From: Phocoena phocoena | Lineage: Eukaryota > Chordata > Mammalia > Artiodactyla > Phocoenidae | Length of the DNA stretch: 64,000 nt | Assembly: GCF_963924675.1 (NCBI RefSeq) | Contig: NC_089239.1 | Coordinates: 6,375,001-6,439,000, forward strand | Reading direction: 5' to 3' | Part shown: positions 10,865 to 21,154 of the stretch, in pieces | How the letters are laid out: each line of letters starts with the position of its first letter | Numbering within the stretch: the stretch's first letter is position 1 | Notes under the pieces: model-generated | The model's input: the letters and a program-made list of their open reading frames with translations, nothing else | Databases searched by the model: none | What the model was told of the DNA's origin: nothing | Translations under genes and position numbers: made by a program

Positions 10865-11490
10865 GTTAAAATTTGTAAAAGTGCCAAATATTAACACACT
10901 GCTAATAAATATAAGCTAAATGACTAGCTGGATAGGAAGACATAACAATGTTCCAAGTTGGTAAAATTAAATATTGTAGAGACGGCAGTCCTGCTCAATT
11001 AATTTCTAGGTGTAATGCGATTTCCATCAAAATTCTTAGGGGATTTTTCTGAGGATTTCTCAATAGTTTTCAAAAATTTATCTGGAAAAATAAACTGGTA
11101 AGCATACTTTAGATTCTTTTAAAAAATGTCAAGAAGGGGATTAGTTGTGCAAGATATTAAGACACATTTATGCAAAAATAGGCATATCCTTGTTCTGTGA
11201 AACAGAACAGAAAGCCCAGAAAAAAACCCTGTAAGATATAGGAAGTTGTTATATGATAGAGAAGAGGTTACAATACAGTGGGGAAGGGAAGATTACTTAA
11301 TAAATGGTTGAAGAATAATTGGTTGGCAATGGGAAAAAGCTCAAATTCAACACTTACCTCAGAGCATATACCAACATAAATTCCAGATGGATTAGATGGC
11401 TAAATAATACAAGTCAAACCATGGGGAGAAAACAATCTAGAAGCAACAGAATCTGTCAAAGCTCTGTCAGAAGGATGACTGTCCAAACTT
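10865..11490 (+). mobile_element. Old L1 ORF2 fragment
   Basis: Phrases such as 'gcgatttccatcaaaattct', 'aaaaatttatctggaaaaat' and 'aattccagatggattagatg' are typical of the distal L1 ORF2 on the plus strand. The frame is destroyed by many stops. Confidence 0.75.
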
Positions 11491-11530
11491 TGGAGTAATT
11501 CACGAAATCACACACCAAATAAAGATCGCA

Positions 11531-11640
11531 GATTTTGAACCAGACAGTCTGGAATTCCCAGGGCAGCCCTAGGGAGGTAAACACCTCATAGCCCCCTGCT
11601 GCCTCCCAAAGGGAGGTGACCTTGCCTGAAACAATCCACC
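11531..11640 (+). mobile_element. Orphan internal fragment of the ERV LTR
   Basis: Bases 11541-11637 match the central part of the ERV LTRs (12661 onward and 20890 onward) with about 2 mismatches in 97. Similarity falls off abruptly on both sides, and neither LTR end is present. It lies about 0.9 kb before the provirus, next to an L1 fragment. It may be the remnant of a solo LTR or a short copied tract. Confidence 0.85.
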
Positions 11641-12538
11641 ATAAGAAGACGAAAGCTCCTGAACGTCTGCCTTCAAATTAAAAGGCGAACAGACAGGCTG
11701 AGGAAAACAGTGGCAACCCAAAGCTCACACTGTTATTACCTAAGGAACTCGTGGAAACCAGTAAGATCACCCAAACCCAGCAGAGACGTGAGCAGTTATA
11801 ACTGCATACTATGTGTCAACACCATTATGAGCGCTTTGCAAGCATTATCTCATCTTAGTCCCCGCCCCCTTGCCCCACAGTCTCATGAGGAAGGTATTAT
11901 TCCGGCTTAAAAAAAAAAGCAGGACAAGTTGGCTACATTTCCAACCTCTAGAGCAGGGGCTCTTGATCTGGGCTTAGTAAGGAAGGACTTGAGAAGATCA
12001 TGACTTCCTTGAAGTTACATGAGAAATTAACCCCGTGCGTTTGCACCCATCTCTCCCCCTCCTCTTCCCCAGGTACAGTCAAGCTCCACTCGGGCAACAA
12101 TGCTTTAGGCTGATTACAGATGAATTTTCGAATCTGAAAGAGGTACCAATAAAAGATTCTCTTCCCCCATCAGTTACAAGGAAGTTTTAACCCAGGAGGC
12201 CCATACTCAGAGAATCCAGACCTGCCAGAGATTAATACAAGAAGCAATGAGCTTGGATGACACGCCACAGGTGGAAAGGAGAGGAGAGGAAGACCCAGTG
12301 GGCAGCCCGTGGGTCTAATGTAAGTGACTGGTGACCAAAGTGTGACATCCTCGTACCAGCAGCAAAGATGCCGTGAAAAAGGGAGATTTTCCCAGGGATC
12401 CCTACTGATACACAGGAGCCTCCTCAAAGACATACAAAGTTGGGCCAGGATGTAAAAGGTGCACTTCATGAGGGGGATGCAAAAGAATAATTGTGACATT
12501 TTTCTTTGGGGGATGCTCTCTCTTTTTGGTGTACTTCC

Positions 12539-12930
12539 GGTTAAAAAAAGAGACAATAAGCCCCAAATGGAGTCACGTGAGCTAAGCGCACGGCACCAAA
12601 CCGAGACTTAATACCTAACCTGACTGCAGGGTCAGTCCCTCCCAGGAATGTGATCTTAATCAGACAGTCTGGAATTCCCTGGGCAGCCCTAGAGAGGTAA
12701 ACACCTCATAGCCCCCTGCTGCCTCCCAAAGGGAGGTGACCTTGCCTGAAACAATCCGCTCTTCGCTAGTTCCCCTTTCCTGCCCCTTCCGTCCATAAAA
12801 GCCTTTCACTTTGTGCAGCTCTGGGGAGCTCCCTCCTATTGGCTCCATGGGATGCTGCCCAATGCATGGATCATGGAAAGAAGCCAATCTGATCTTTCAA
12901 TGTACTCAACTGAATTTTGTTTTTTTAACA
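12539..12930 (+). repeat. 5' LTR of the ERV
   Basis: About 392 bp, aligned end to end with the 3' LTR. The terminal TG has become GG; the end is TAACA. A TATA-like 'ccataaaagcc' is near 12794-12804. Hand comparison gives about 14 differences in the first 122 bp, 2 in the central 213 bp and about 13 in the last 57 bp. Confidence 0.93.
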
Positions 12931-12934
12931 GATT

Positions 12935-12952
12935 TGGTGTCAGTGATGGGAT
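12935..12952 (+). other. Retroviral primer binding site, tRNA-Leu-like
   Basis: TGGTGTCAGTGATGGGAT begins four bases after the 5' LTR. It matches the complement of the 3' end of tRNA-Leu(CAG), as I recall it, at 15 of 18 positions, with the mismatches together in the middle. Confidence 0.75.
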
Positions 12953-13611
12953 CCAAAGTGAACTTCTGACAGCTTCGGGGACAATGAGAAACACAGGCCT
13001 GCTGCCTGGAGAGCCCTTTGAGTTCCCAGTCTTTCCCACCATTTCCAAAGGCTGCGTGTAAATGCTTCTCAGTTCTGAGCTCGGCTCTCTTTGCATTGAG
13101 CTCCCAACCTAGTTGGCATTCCAGTCTGCGATTCCCCCTTCTGGAAACCCCTTCCAGTCGGCCGCCCTCACTTGTGGTTCAGTGCCCTGCCCAGTCCCCA
13201 GTTCCGGGTTGGGAATTGCTGGTGGTGTGGTCAGTCCGCAGTAACATCTCTTGGTTACTGCTGGTTTGTTAAAGGTGCACATTTGTCTCACTTTGTGTGT
13301 ATAAAGGCAACTGCTAGTGGGAATCTCAGAAGCCAGAAAAGCTGCCAAAGTTGGTGGGCATGGATCAAACACTTAGAGGCCATTAGGACGCCCGCCACCT
13401 AACCAAAGACTCTGTGTTAGAATAAGGTGGTCACAGGACAGGTTAGACTGACACTAGGTCACCTACCAACCTCAAGAAAGTTTCCAGGCAATGAGGTACA
13501 CTGTAAAGCACTGCACAATCCCCAACCCAGCGGCACCACCCTTTTAGTTATTAGTGTGGCTCCAAGAGACCCAAAGGCTTAGCAGAAGGAAGAAACAAAC
13601 AAAAAAAAGGA

Positions 13612-13755
13612 ATGGGATCTTTAAGCTCCAAAGAGTCAAGCGTGCTACCTTTCAGCACAGCTGCTTATTTTATGCCTAAGAACTATGGCTTTGGAAGCTA
13701 TAAACATCTACAGAAATGGCAAAATCTTACTAAAGACAACCTAGAATTACAATGA
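13612..13755 (+). pseudogene. ERV gag (matrix) N-terminal remnant
   Basis: An ATG at 13612 opens a 47-codon frame starting MGSLSSKESS and including LQKWQNLTKDN before a TGA at 13753. Position (about 680 bp after the LTR), Gly at residue 2 followed by Ser residues (a myristoylation-type start) and the context fit a gammaretroviral matrix start. The stop may be a decayed Trp codon. Only about 0.5 kb separates this from the protease motif, so capsid and nucleocapsid parts have been largely lost. Confidence 0.65.
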
Positions 13756-13792
13756 CCACTATGACAAAAGTTCCATGTAGATAAGACCATTT

Positions 13793-13838
13793 AAGAAGTG
13801 CACTTAAAAAAAAAAAAAAAAAAGAAGTGCACTTAAAA
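13793..13838 (+). mobile_element. Bare poly(A) insertion with 17-bp target duplication
   Basis: The repeat aagaagtgcacttaaaa occurs at 13793-13809 and 13822-13838, separated only by A residues. The upstream repeat is preceded by TT, close to the L1 endonuclease target TT/AAAA. This looks like retrotransposition in which nothing but the poly(A) tail was copied. Confidence 0.8.
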
Positions 13839-14161
13839 GCAAAGGCTCCCAAATCAAAAACAGAATGGGATACCTATTTTAATTAGCATGCAGGAGCCTC
13901 CGAAAGGCTTCAAAATTCCAAAATAGCTCCATGGAAAGATTCATTGCAAAACAGATAATGGAAAGCTAAACACAAGACGGACCTGAAACAGAAGTGTGAG
14001 ACCAACATCACTCATATTGTTCCCCTCTATTCTCCTTGCAGCACTCACTTTCTTCTAGTAATCCTCTGTCTGAAAGTCTTTCCATTCTGAAGAGACCACA
14101 ACACCGTAAACAAAAGTCCACCAAGTTAGTGGCCATGCAGACACCCCCATATCTACTGCTC

Positions 14162-14560
14162 TCAAAGGAGGACCCTCTTATGGGCCCTTCCCAGAGTTGA
14201 TGAGTCTCTGAAGAATTTTCTGGTAAACAGCCAAGGAAAACTAAAATTAAAATTAATGAGAAACCTGGCTAAATTCTGGTAGATACGGGTGCTACACTCT
14301 CTATGTAAACTCCACGTGGAACCTATGGATGGGATCCTGGAGAAAGTGGCAGAAACCACCTAAGGGTAAGAATTCTTCCCAGAGACAGCTCTTCCAGATC
14401 TGTCTCTAGTACCAGGTAGAGAGAGGAAAATAAAACATCTTTTGTACTGATGCCGAAAACTCAGCCTCGGTACGCTGGTGCTCAACTGAATCTTGGAGAC
14501 AAAGTTTGGGGTGAAGTAGAAAATAACAGCTTTACCGCTTTGCCAGGCAAAGGGGGACAC
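14162..14560 (+). pseudogene. ERV protease remnant
   Basis: Codons 14276-14302 read LVDTGATLS, the retroviral aspartic protease active-site motif (hydrophobic-hydrophobic-D-T-G-A-x-x-S). An in-frame TAA follows at 14306. The surrounding sequence has only short open stretches and no further motif I can place. The copy is inactive. Confidence 0.75.
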
Positions 14561-15859
14561 GGTGGGCTCACGCCTCAGACACTGTGTGTCCCAACCTGAG
14601 AGGATCTGGTGAGGAGTTTTATGGCAATGTTTCAAGGGCAGGGTTGCTGACAAGGATCAGGGTGTGTGCAGGGCCTGCACTCCTTCAATCTGGCCTTAGG
14701 TGCTCTCCTCCCCTGTCTCTGCATCCCCTCCCTTCCCTGATAAAGAACTATTCGAACCTGCCCTTTGGAGCTCAGGGAAGGTTATGGGGGCTGGAGTCTA
14801 TTCCCTACAAACAAGAAATAGGGGACACAGAAAGGCTTCCTTGCCCAAGAGTCTCACAGTGTCCTGCTCGGTTTCAGTACCCTCTTTGGAGATGCCTCTT
14901 GAGTCCAAGTGGTTGTTCAATACTGCCAGAAATATTTACTGTTTGTCCCACCTGACAACTACTAAGTAGCTCTTGTGGTCAGAAACTAGCCAAACTGCAG
15001 AGCCTGATACAAATTTTTTTTAGGCCTTCTTCCCTAAGCTAAAATAAAACTATGTACCCAGAGGGAAAGAAAAGCCTTCTAAAGCCCCTGTAAAAGGATT
15101 TATGCGTGGACCAGCCTATGGTGTCATTTAAGTTACAGCCCAATTCCTTGAGGAATAAAAAGCAAGTGTCTTTATCTCACATATCTTTGCAAAGTCAGAA
15201 CTCTGGCTCCAGGAACTCTTATTTAGGTCACCTCTTTAAAATACCAACTTCAGGGAGGTACTTCTTATCAGAAGGAAAACAAAAGGGGTAAAGGCAACTG
15301 AAAACTTGAAACTTAGGCAACTGAAAAATCCTAAATGTCTTCTCCACAAATATTAATAAAAAGCTTTAGCCATCTGAGCAGGCAACCTTAGATTATTCCT
15401 TCTGCTAGAAATGTAATTTGGATCCAATCTCTTTTATAACTACCTGATTCATGGCTAAATTTTTAAACAGAAGCTATAAGGTCTCTGTTTGCATCTGTCT
15501 GTATGTGTATGTATGTCTATGTACATGTGTTGTAGATACATGGTATTTTCCACCTTCAGATGGTATTACTAAATTAATTTGTAAAAGAGCCCTATTTAAC
15601 TGGCTTGAAGAGAATTAAGCACTTGTATGTATAAAGGATTCTTAAAACTCTCAGAAATATAATAGAAGCTAACCCAAATGTTTTTCAAGTTCACGTGATC
15701 TGAGATAATCTTTGGTAAATAAAAGGTAGTTTAAGTTTTTTGGATTAATTAAAATAGGTATGTCTTTAGAATTATCAGTATTAAAATAATGCCGACATAC
15801 AACTTGGGTTTATTGGTCAAAGAAGTTCATGTTATCTCTGTTATGAAATATGTCAGCAA

Positions 15860-16091
15860 TAGGGGCTTCCCCAGTGGCGCAGTGGTTGAGAGTCCGCCTG
15901 CCGATGCAGGGAACACAGGTTCGTGCCCCGGTCCGGGAAGATCCCACATGCTGCGGAGCGGCTGGGCCCGTGAGCCATGGCCGCTGAGCCTGCGCGTCCA
16001 GAGCCTGTGCTCCACAACGGGAGAGGCCACAACAGTGAGAGGCCCGCATACCGCAAAAAAAAAAAAAGAAAAGAAAGAAAGAAAGAAAGAA
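15860..16091 (+). mobile_element. CHR-2-type SINE inside the ERV
   Basis: Full-length element with GAAA-rich tail. Target duplications aaatatgtcagcaa at 15846-15859 and 16092-16105 are identical over 14 bp. Confidence 0.97.
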
Positions 16092-16679
16092 AAATATGTC
16101 AGCAAGAAAAATAGCTTGGGATGACGGTTGACTTTGTTTAATGTCTCATGAAGTTTTTGTGGTTAGTCTAAACATAATTATCGAGAACAAGTGAATTAAA
16201 TAGATACAGTGGAATAAAAGTTTTTCTGTGAACTTTTGAAATTGTTTCCTCAAATCTTTTTGGTAACCTGAAACCTTAAAGTTTCACTAAGTTAAATTAG
16301 ATGACAGATAGTTATTAAATATCTAGATCATTTCCAGATAAGATTAAGTAATTACCGAACACAGGTTTGTCCATTTTGGGCTTCCTTTTACAGAGGAACT
16401 AAAGATACTTGGGTTTATTAGTAAATATGTTTTGTGCTACACTGAAAAATTTACTATGAGAAAGCAATTGTTTCTACAGATTATAAAAAGTATTTACAAA
16501 GTTGTCAAGCCACAGAATGCTAATATAAAAGATAGTTCACAGTTGTTTACCTCTTTATTTTCACTAAAAATTAAGGTTTTTTTAGAGTTAAAAATTCTAA
16601 TATATATAGTAAAATTAGAGCTACTAGAAATAATAAAAGAAACATCTCTGTGTGAAAGGAGAGCAGGATGTGTGTTTTT

Positions 16680-16901
16680 TGTTGTTTTTGTTTTTGGGGT
16701 TTTTTTTTTTGCAGTATACGTGCCTCTCACTGTTGTGGCCTCTCCCATTGCAGAGCACAGGCTCCAGACGCGCAGGCTCAGCGGCCATGGCTCACGGGCC
16801 CAGCCACTCCGCAGCATATGGGATCTTTCTGGACCGGGGCACGAACCTGTGTCCCCTGAATCGGCAGGTGGACTCTCAACCACTGTGCCACCAGGGAAGC
16901 C
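16680..16901 (-). mobile_element. CHR-2-type SINE inside the ERV, antisense
   Basis: The reverse complement of the SINE body, with T-rich tail at the left and 'ccaccagggaagcc' at the right. Target duplications caggatgtgtgttttt at 16664-16679 and 16902-16917 are identical over 16 bp. Confidence 0.97.
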
Positions 16902-18367
16902 CAGGATGTGTGTTTTTGATGAAAAAAGGTATGAGGAATGGAGATGCATTTTTGTTAAGGAAAAGAAAGTTTGTCCTACAGTGAGACTGGTTATTTCAGA
17001 ACGGGAAAGAGGAAAAACATAGGACAAAACTGTAGACGGATTGTGGAAAAGGAATCTTGGTAAAGGAATTTTATGTGTGATCAAGATGGCTAATATTGGA
17101 ATGAATTTATTTAAGTTTAAAAAAAATGAAATGAATTTTGGTGCAAAATGAAAACTGTTTTTTTCTCTGTTAAAAAGACTAATTTTTTTTTTTAGACTCT
17201 TAGTCTGCTTTTGAGAACAGTTGTGAAAGTTTCTTTACCTTTTAAGTAATCTGCCTAGAAAGCAAAGATTCTGTGTTTTGCCAAAATAATTTTCTGTGAC
17301 TACTACTTAACTTTCTATATTTGCCTGCAAAGTCTTCAATTGTCAGTTTGGTTAAATGAATAACTAAGTATTGTTTCACAGTTACCTATGATCTTATTTG
17401 ACCAAGTGTTTTGAAACCTTTGATGTTTCTGGCAAATGCCAAAAAATTAAATTATAAATAAAGTTTTTTTGACCTTGAACCAACTTCGAAATTTTCCAGA
17501 GGGCCCCTGGAACATCTCAAAAGATTTGTTCTCTCTCTCCTTATAAAAAAGGAGAAGTTACACTAATTAGGCTTATTTGATATCTTAAATTACATGGGCA
17601 TTGTCAAATAAGAAAGTAATACTAAGCCTTCCTGATGTTGTATTTGTATAGGTATATTTTGTAAGTGTTCTAGAAACTCCGTGCAATTCCTGGAAATCTG
17701 ATATGTTGTGGTATAATGTTATCAGTCATAATTCTAGTTATTCTCTTAAACTGTTGTATATCACAGGGATAACTACATTTCCTTATCAAATGAACTCTTA
17801 CCAGATCTTTAACAATGGGTATTTTAAAAGCCTTTGTCATTTACAGAGTTTTGTCTTAGATGTTTTTGCAAAAGTGTTCCTACAATAGTACTTCATCTTC
17901 AAGGAGATTCAGGGAAAGGACTTTGACAAGTACAGGTTTCTAATAACTCTAAGATCATAAAACTGAACAGAATTCAAGCAGAACAAGTATAATTACATGG
18001 GACTGAATGAACTGAGGATGATCATAATTTTTAATAATATTTTTGTTTGAAGCACTGCTGGTTCCTTAATGTTTAGTTTTTCCAGATTAAGGAAATCTTT
18101 CCTCTTAAGCTCTCTATGACTTACAGCAGTTTTGTAAAGTATATCTTTGTAAACAAAGATGAAACGTTTACTTTTTCTCCTTACCTGATCCTTCCAGAAT
18201 TTGCAAAATCTTGGGTATTCTTTTCATGGCAATGTAATTCATTATTTGCATAAGTTCAATAAGAATATGTTCTTCTTGTAAGAGGACACAACTGGAAACG
18301 TTGACTATATTACCAAGTCTTATATCTGAGAGAGATGTGTATAAATTCAGACATAGCTCTGAGGATG

Positions 18368-18368
<1 letters not shown>

Positions 18369-18418
<50 letters not shown>
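18369..18418. repeat. (CA)n microsatellite
   Basis: About 24 uninterrupted CA units followed by TATATA, inside the ERV. Confidence 0.95.
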
Positions 18419-18422
<4 letters not shown>

Positions 18423-18821
18423 CAAAATGTATAGCTTTAAAAACTGCTTGGAAAAATCAGCCTGGTACCTTGCTTATAAGGTTCCTGGAGGACTTACTTC
18501 TAGGTGAGTAAGAAAGGTCACTGCCTGATGGCTCAGGAACCTCAGGATATTTGTGGGGGACCTTGAGAAGAGAGGAATTCACCCAAACTATAGGTATTGC
18601 AGGTAAACTCTAATGGTAAGTCCTTGGCTTGGCTTCCTGGCCTCAGAGACTTTTAAAAGGTCAATCTGAGATTCCTTATGAAAAGTTCCAGCAAAGCAGT
18701 CTTTAAAAGAGCTTATATGGTCAATCACTATTCTTGCTGCACTTACGTAAATAATAAGGCCAAGATTAATGGAAGCAAGTTAGTTTTACTGTGATTATCT
18801 TTGGTTAAAAGAAATGGGGTA

Positions 18822-19031
18822 GGGCTTCCCTGGTGGCGCAGTTGTTGAAGAGTCCGCTTGCCGATGCAGGGGACACGGGTTCGTGCCCCGGTGCGGGAAG
18901 ATCCTACATGCCGCGGAGTGGCTGGGCCCGTGAGCCATGGCTGCTGAGCCTGCGCGTCTGGAGCCTGTGCTCCGCAACGGGAGAGGCCACAACAGTGAGA
19001 GGCCCGCATACCGCAAAAAAAAAAAAAAAAA
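18822..19031 (+). mobile_element. CHR-2-type SINE inside the ERV
   Basis: Full-length with poly(A). Target duplications gttaaaagaaatggggta at 18804-18821 and 19032-19049 are identical over 18 bp. Confidence 0.97.
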
Positions 19032-19691
19032 GTTAAAAGAAATGGGGTAATTGAAGAGAGAAAAATTATATTTGCACCTTCATATATATTAGATTCTAGT
19101 TCGGCTAATTGTTTTTGAGGTTTTGTTATATACCTGTAAGCTGGACTGTGCCCTGAATTCTTCTAGTTTCCTCAAACAGCTGGCTGTGACTCTCCTAACT
19201 AAGTTGTCCAATTTTCTCCCACCCTTCTGATTTGGAATCACTAAGAACAAAGACTGCCCTTGAATCTCCCTGGAAGGGACTATACCAGGTCCTCTTCACT
19301 ACCCAGATGACTTGAACCAAAGGTATATATCTCACAGTTGAAGAAGTCTCCACTGATACCTGGTCCTCTACACCAGCTAGAGACCTCAAAATCAAATTGA
19401 CTGGGAAGAGACTTAGCCAACATTGAGGACTTGCATCCTCCCAAGACACAGGATCAAGACTTCACACTTTAACTAAACAGGCAACCCTTTCTTCTCGTTT
19501 TCCTTCCTTTACGGTGACATTGGCCTGGAAAGATAATGCCATCATCCATATCTCCCAGGCCACTGTTAAGACAGGTAACCTCTGTAATTTAGAGTAACTT
19601 TTAATTTCACGGTAGGAGATTTACTTCCCGAATGCGCTACAAAACCTGACTAACCCCTAGCCTGAATGGGCAACTGCAACAATTCCTGAGA

Positions 19692-20640
19692 ATGAACTCA
19701 TTAAACAAAGTGGTTTGTGCTGTGGCAGGATTTACCTTTGTCTGTGGTGGTTATCATTCTCCTTGGGCCTACGGATGCCTGCCTCTTAGGTTCTCTAACT
19801 GTGCCCCGAACTGTTTACCAACAAACAAAGACACATCATTGGTCAACTCCCCTGAATTTGCCTTGTCCAGTTAGAAAAGACTTAACAGGAGTCCCTCATG
19901 ACTTAGGATTCACTTCCCTTGGCAGTGCCCTACTTCCCTGGTTTGGAGTAAACGTACATGAAGCTATGATCAGGAACCTCTCCTCAACTCTTGAAAACAT
20001 TGCAGAATCCACTGCTAAGATGACAGCTGCCGAACCAAAATCCTTAGACTTTCCGGCCAAAGTTGTTCTTGGTAATAGGAAAGTCCCTGATTATCCTTTA
20101 GCGGAGCAAGGAAGTGTCTGTTCTGTGGTCAACAACACCTGCTGCACCTGAATTAACTCTTCTGGGGAAGTTGAAACTCAGTTACAGAAGATCACCAAAC
20201 AAGCCACTTGGCTTAAGACGGTGACTCCTTCAGTTGGGTCCTTCTTTGACTTACTTGCTTTTGACTGGTTTGGATCTTGGGGACCATGGCTCCAAAGTGC
20301 ACTCCAAACACTGGGAATTAGCTTGCTTGTAACAATCATTATAATCCTGGCACACTGTATTTTCTTTCTTTCTTTCTTTCTTTTTTTTAAAATTTCTTGG
20401 CCACACCACGTGGCATAAAGGATCCTAGTTCCCTGACCAGGGATTGAACTCGTGACCACTGCAGTGGAAGTGTGGCGTCTTAACCACTAGATCGCCAGGG
20501 AAGTCCCTGCATTTTCTAAAAAGGTTTAAATGCATGTCTGCAGCCGCTAACCACCAAGCACATGATCTCCCTAAGACTGGAAGGCCAGAAGAGGAATGAA
20601 GAAAATGACCAGCTAAAAAATTGTGAACCTGAAGTCACAA
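19692..20640 (+). pseudogene. ERV env remnant (surface C-terminus and transmembrane subunit)
   Basis: Two partly overlapping frames (19692-19874 and 19717-20151) carry the end of the surface unit and the transmembrane ectodomain; at least one frameshift separates them. The transmembrane part includes a fusion-region-like Gly-Ser-rich stretch, a heptad-type Leu/Ile segment and a CX6CC motif (CSVVNNTCC), then a TGA at 20149 where a Trp codon would be expected. Beyond the stop the same frame continues into a hydrophobic anchor (LGISLLVTIIIILAH). A SINE at 20366-20507 breaks the cytoplasmic tail. CX6CC is typical of gammaretrovirus-type env. The copy is not functional. Confidence 0.85.
20366..20507 (-). 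mobile_element. CHR-1-type SINE inserted in env tail, antisense
   Basis: Antisense CHR-1 body ('ggccacaccacgtggcataa', 'ccactagatcgccaggg') with a TTTC-rich tail. Flanks tgtattttct (20356-20365) and tgcattttct (20508-20517) differ at one base. Confidence 0.92.
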
Positions 20641-20755
20641 CCTGTGAATACCACACATAGGATCAACAAACACTGAGAGCTTCAGAGCCGTAGCTGGGAA
20701 TGGTGCCAACACCTTAAATTTGGATCCCATTTCTCAGTTAAGCTTGAGTCTGATC

Positions 20756-20767
20756 AAAAGGGGGAAT
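20756..20767 (+). other. ERV polypurine tract
   Basis: AAAAGGGGGAAT lies directly before the 3' LTR start at 20768, the usual site of plus-strand primer formation. Confidence 0.9.
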
Positions 20768-21154
20768 TGTTCAAAAAGAGACAACAGGCCCCAAATGGAG
20801 TCACTTGTGCTAAGCCCACGGCACCAAACCGAGACTTAATACCTAACCTGACTGCAGAGTCAGCGCCTCCTAGGAATGTGATCTTGACCAGACAGTCTGG
20901 AATTCCCTGGGCAGCCCTAGAGAGGTAAACACCTCATAGCCCCCTGCTGCCTCCCAAAGGGAGGTGACCTTGCCTGAAACAATCCGCTCTTCGCTAGTTC
21001 CCCTTTCCTGCCCTTCTGTCCATAAAAGCCTTTCACTTTGTGCAGCTCTGGGGAGCTCCCTCCTATTGGCTCCATGGGATGCTGCCCAATGCATGGATCA
21101 CAGAAAGAAGCCAATTTGACTTTTCAGTTTACTGGGTTGAATTGTTTTCTAACA
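20768..21154 (+). repeat. 3' LTR of the ERV
   Basis: About 387 bp from TGTTCAAAAAG to TAACA, keeping the terminal TG...CA. TATA-like 'ccataaaagcc' near 21020-21030. It is followed by the ttcc target duplication. Confidence 0.95.

Larger units (their letters stand above)
14561..18480 (+). other. ERV internal AT-rich region without recognisable pol
   Basis: Apart from two SINEs and a CA tract, this interval shows no reverse transcriptase YxDD-type motif, RNase H or integrase motif in any frame that I could read. Either pol has decayed beyond recognition or this family lacks most of it, as in non-autonomous ERV1 groups. Confidence 0.5.
12539..21154 (+). mobile_element. Defective class I endogenous retrovirus (gammaretrovirus-like), nearly full structure
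   Basis: Two related LTRs flank 7.8 kb of internal sequence. The 4-bp repeat ttcc stands immediately outside both LTRs (12535-12538 and 21155-21158), as expected for class I integration. A primer binding site follows the 5' LTR by 4 bp and a polypurine tract precedes the 3' LTR. Readable coding remnants in order are a gag start, a protease active site and an env transmembrane region. All are interrupted by stops and most of gag is missing. I found no reverse transcriptase motif in the AT-rich 14.6-18.5 kb part. Four SINEs and one poly(A) tract have inserted since. It lies antisense to TACC1. It cannot encode a functional virus. Confidence 0.93.

Noticed and set aside
16432..17084. Overlapping 196-codon frames on both strands
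   Set aside because: They consist of ERV internal sequence plus an inserted SINE; no polymerase or other motif is present.
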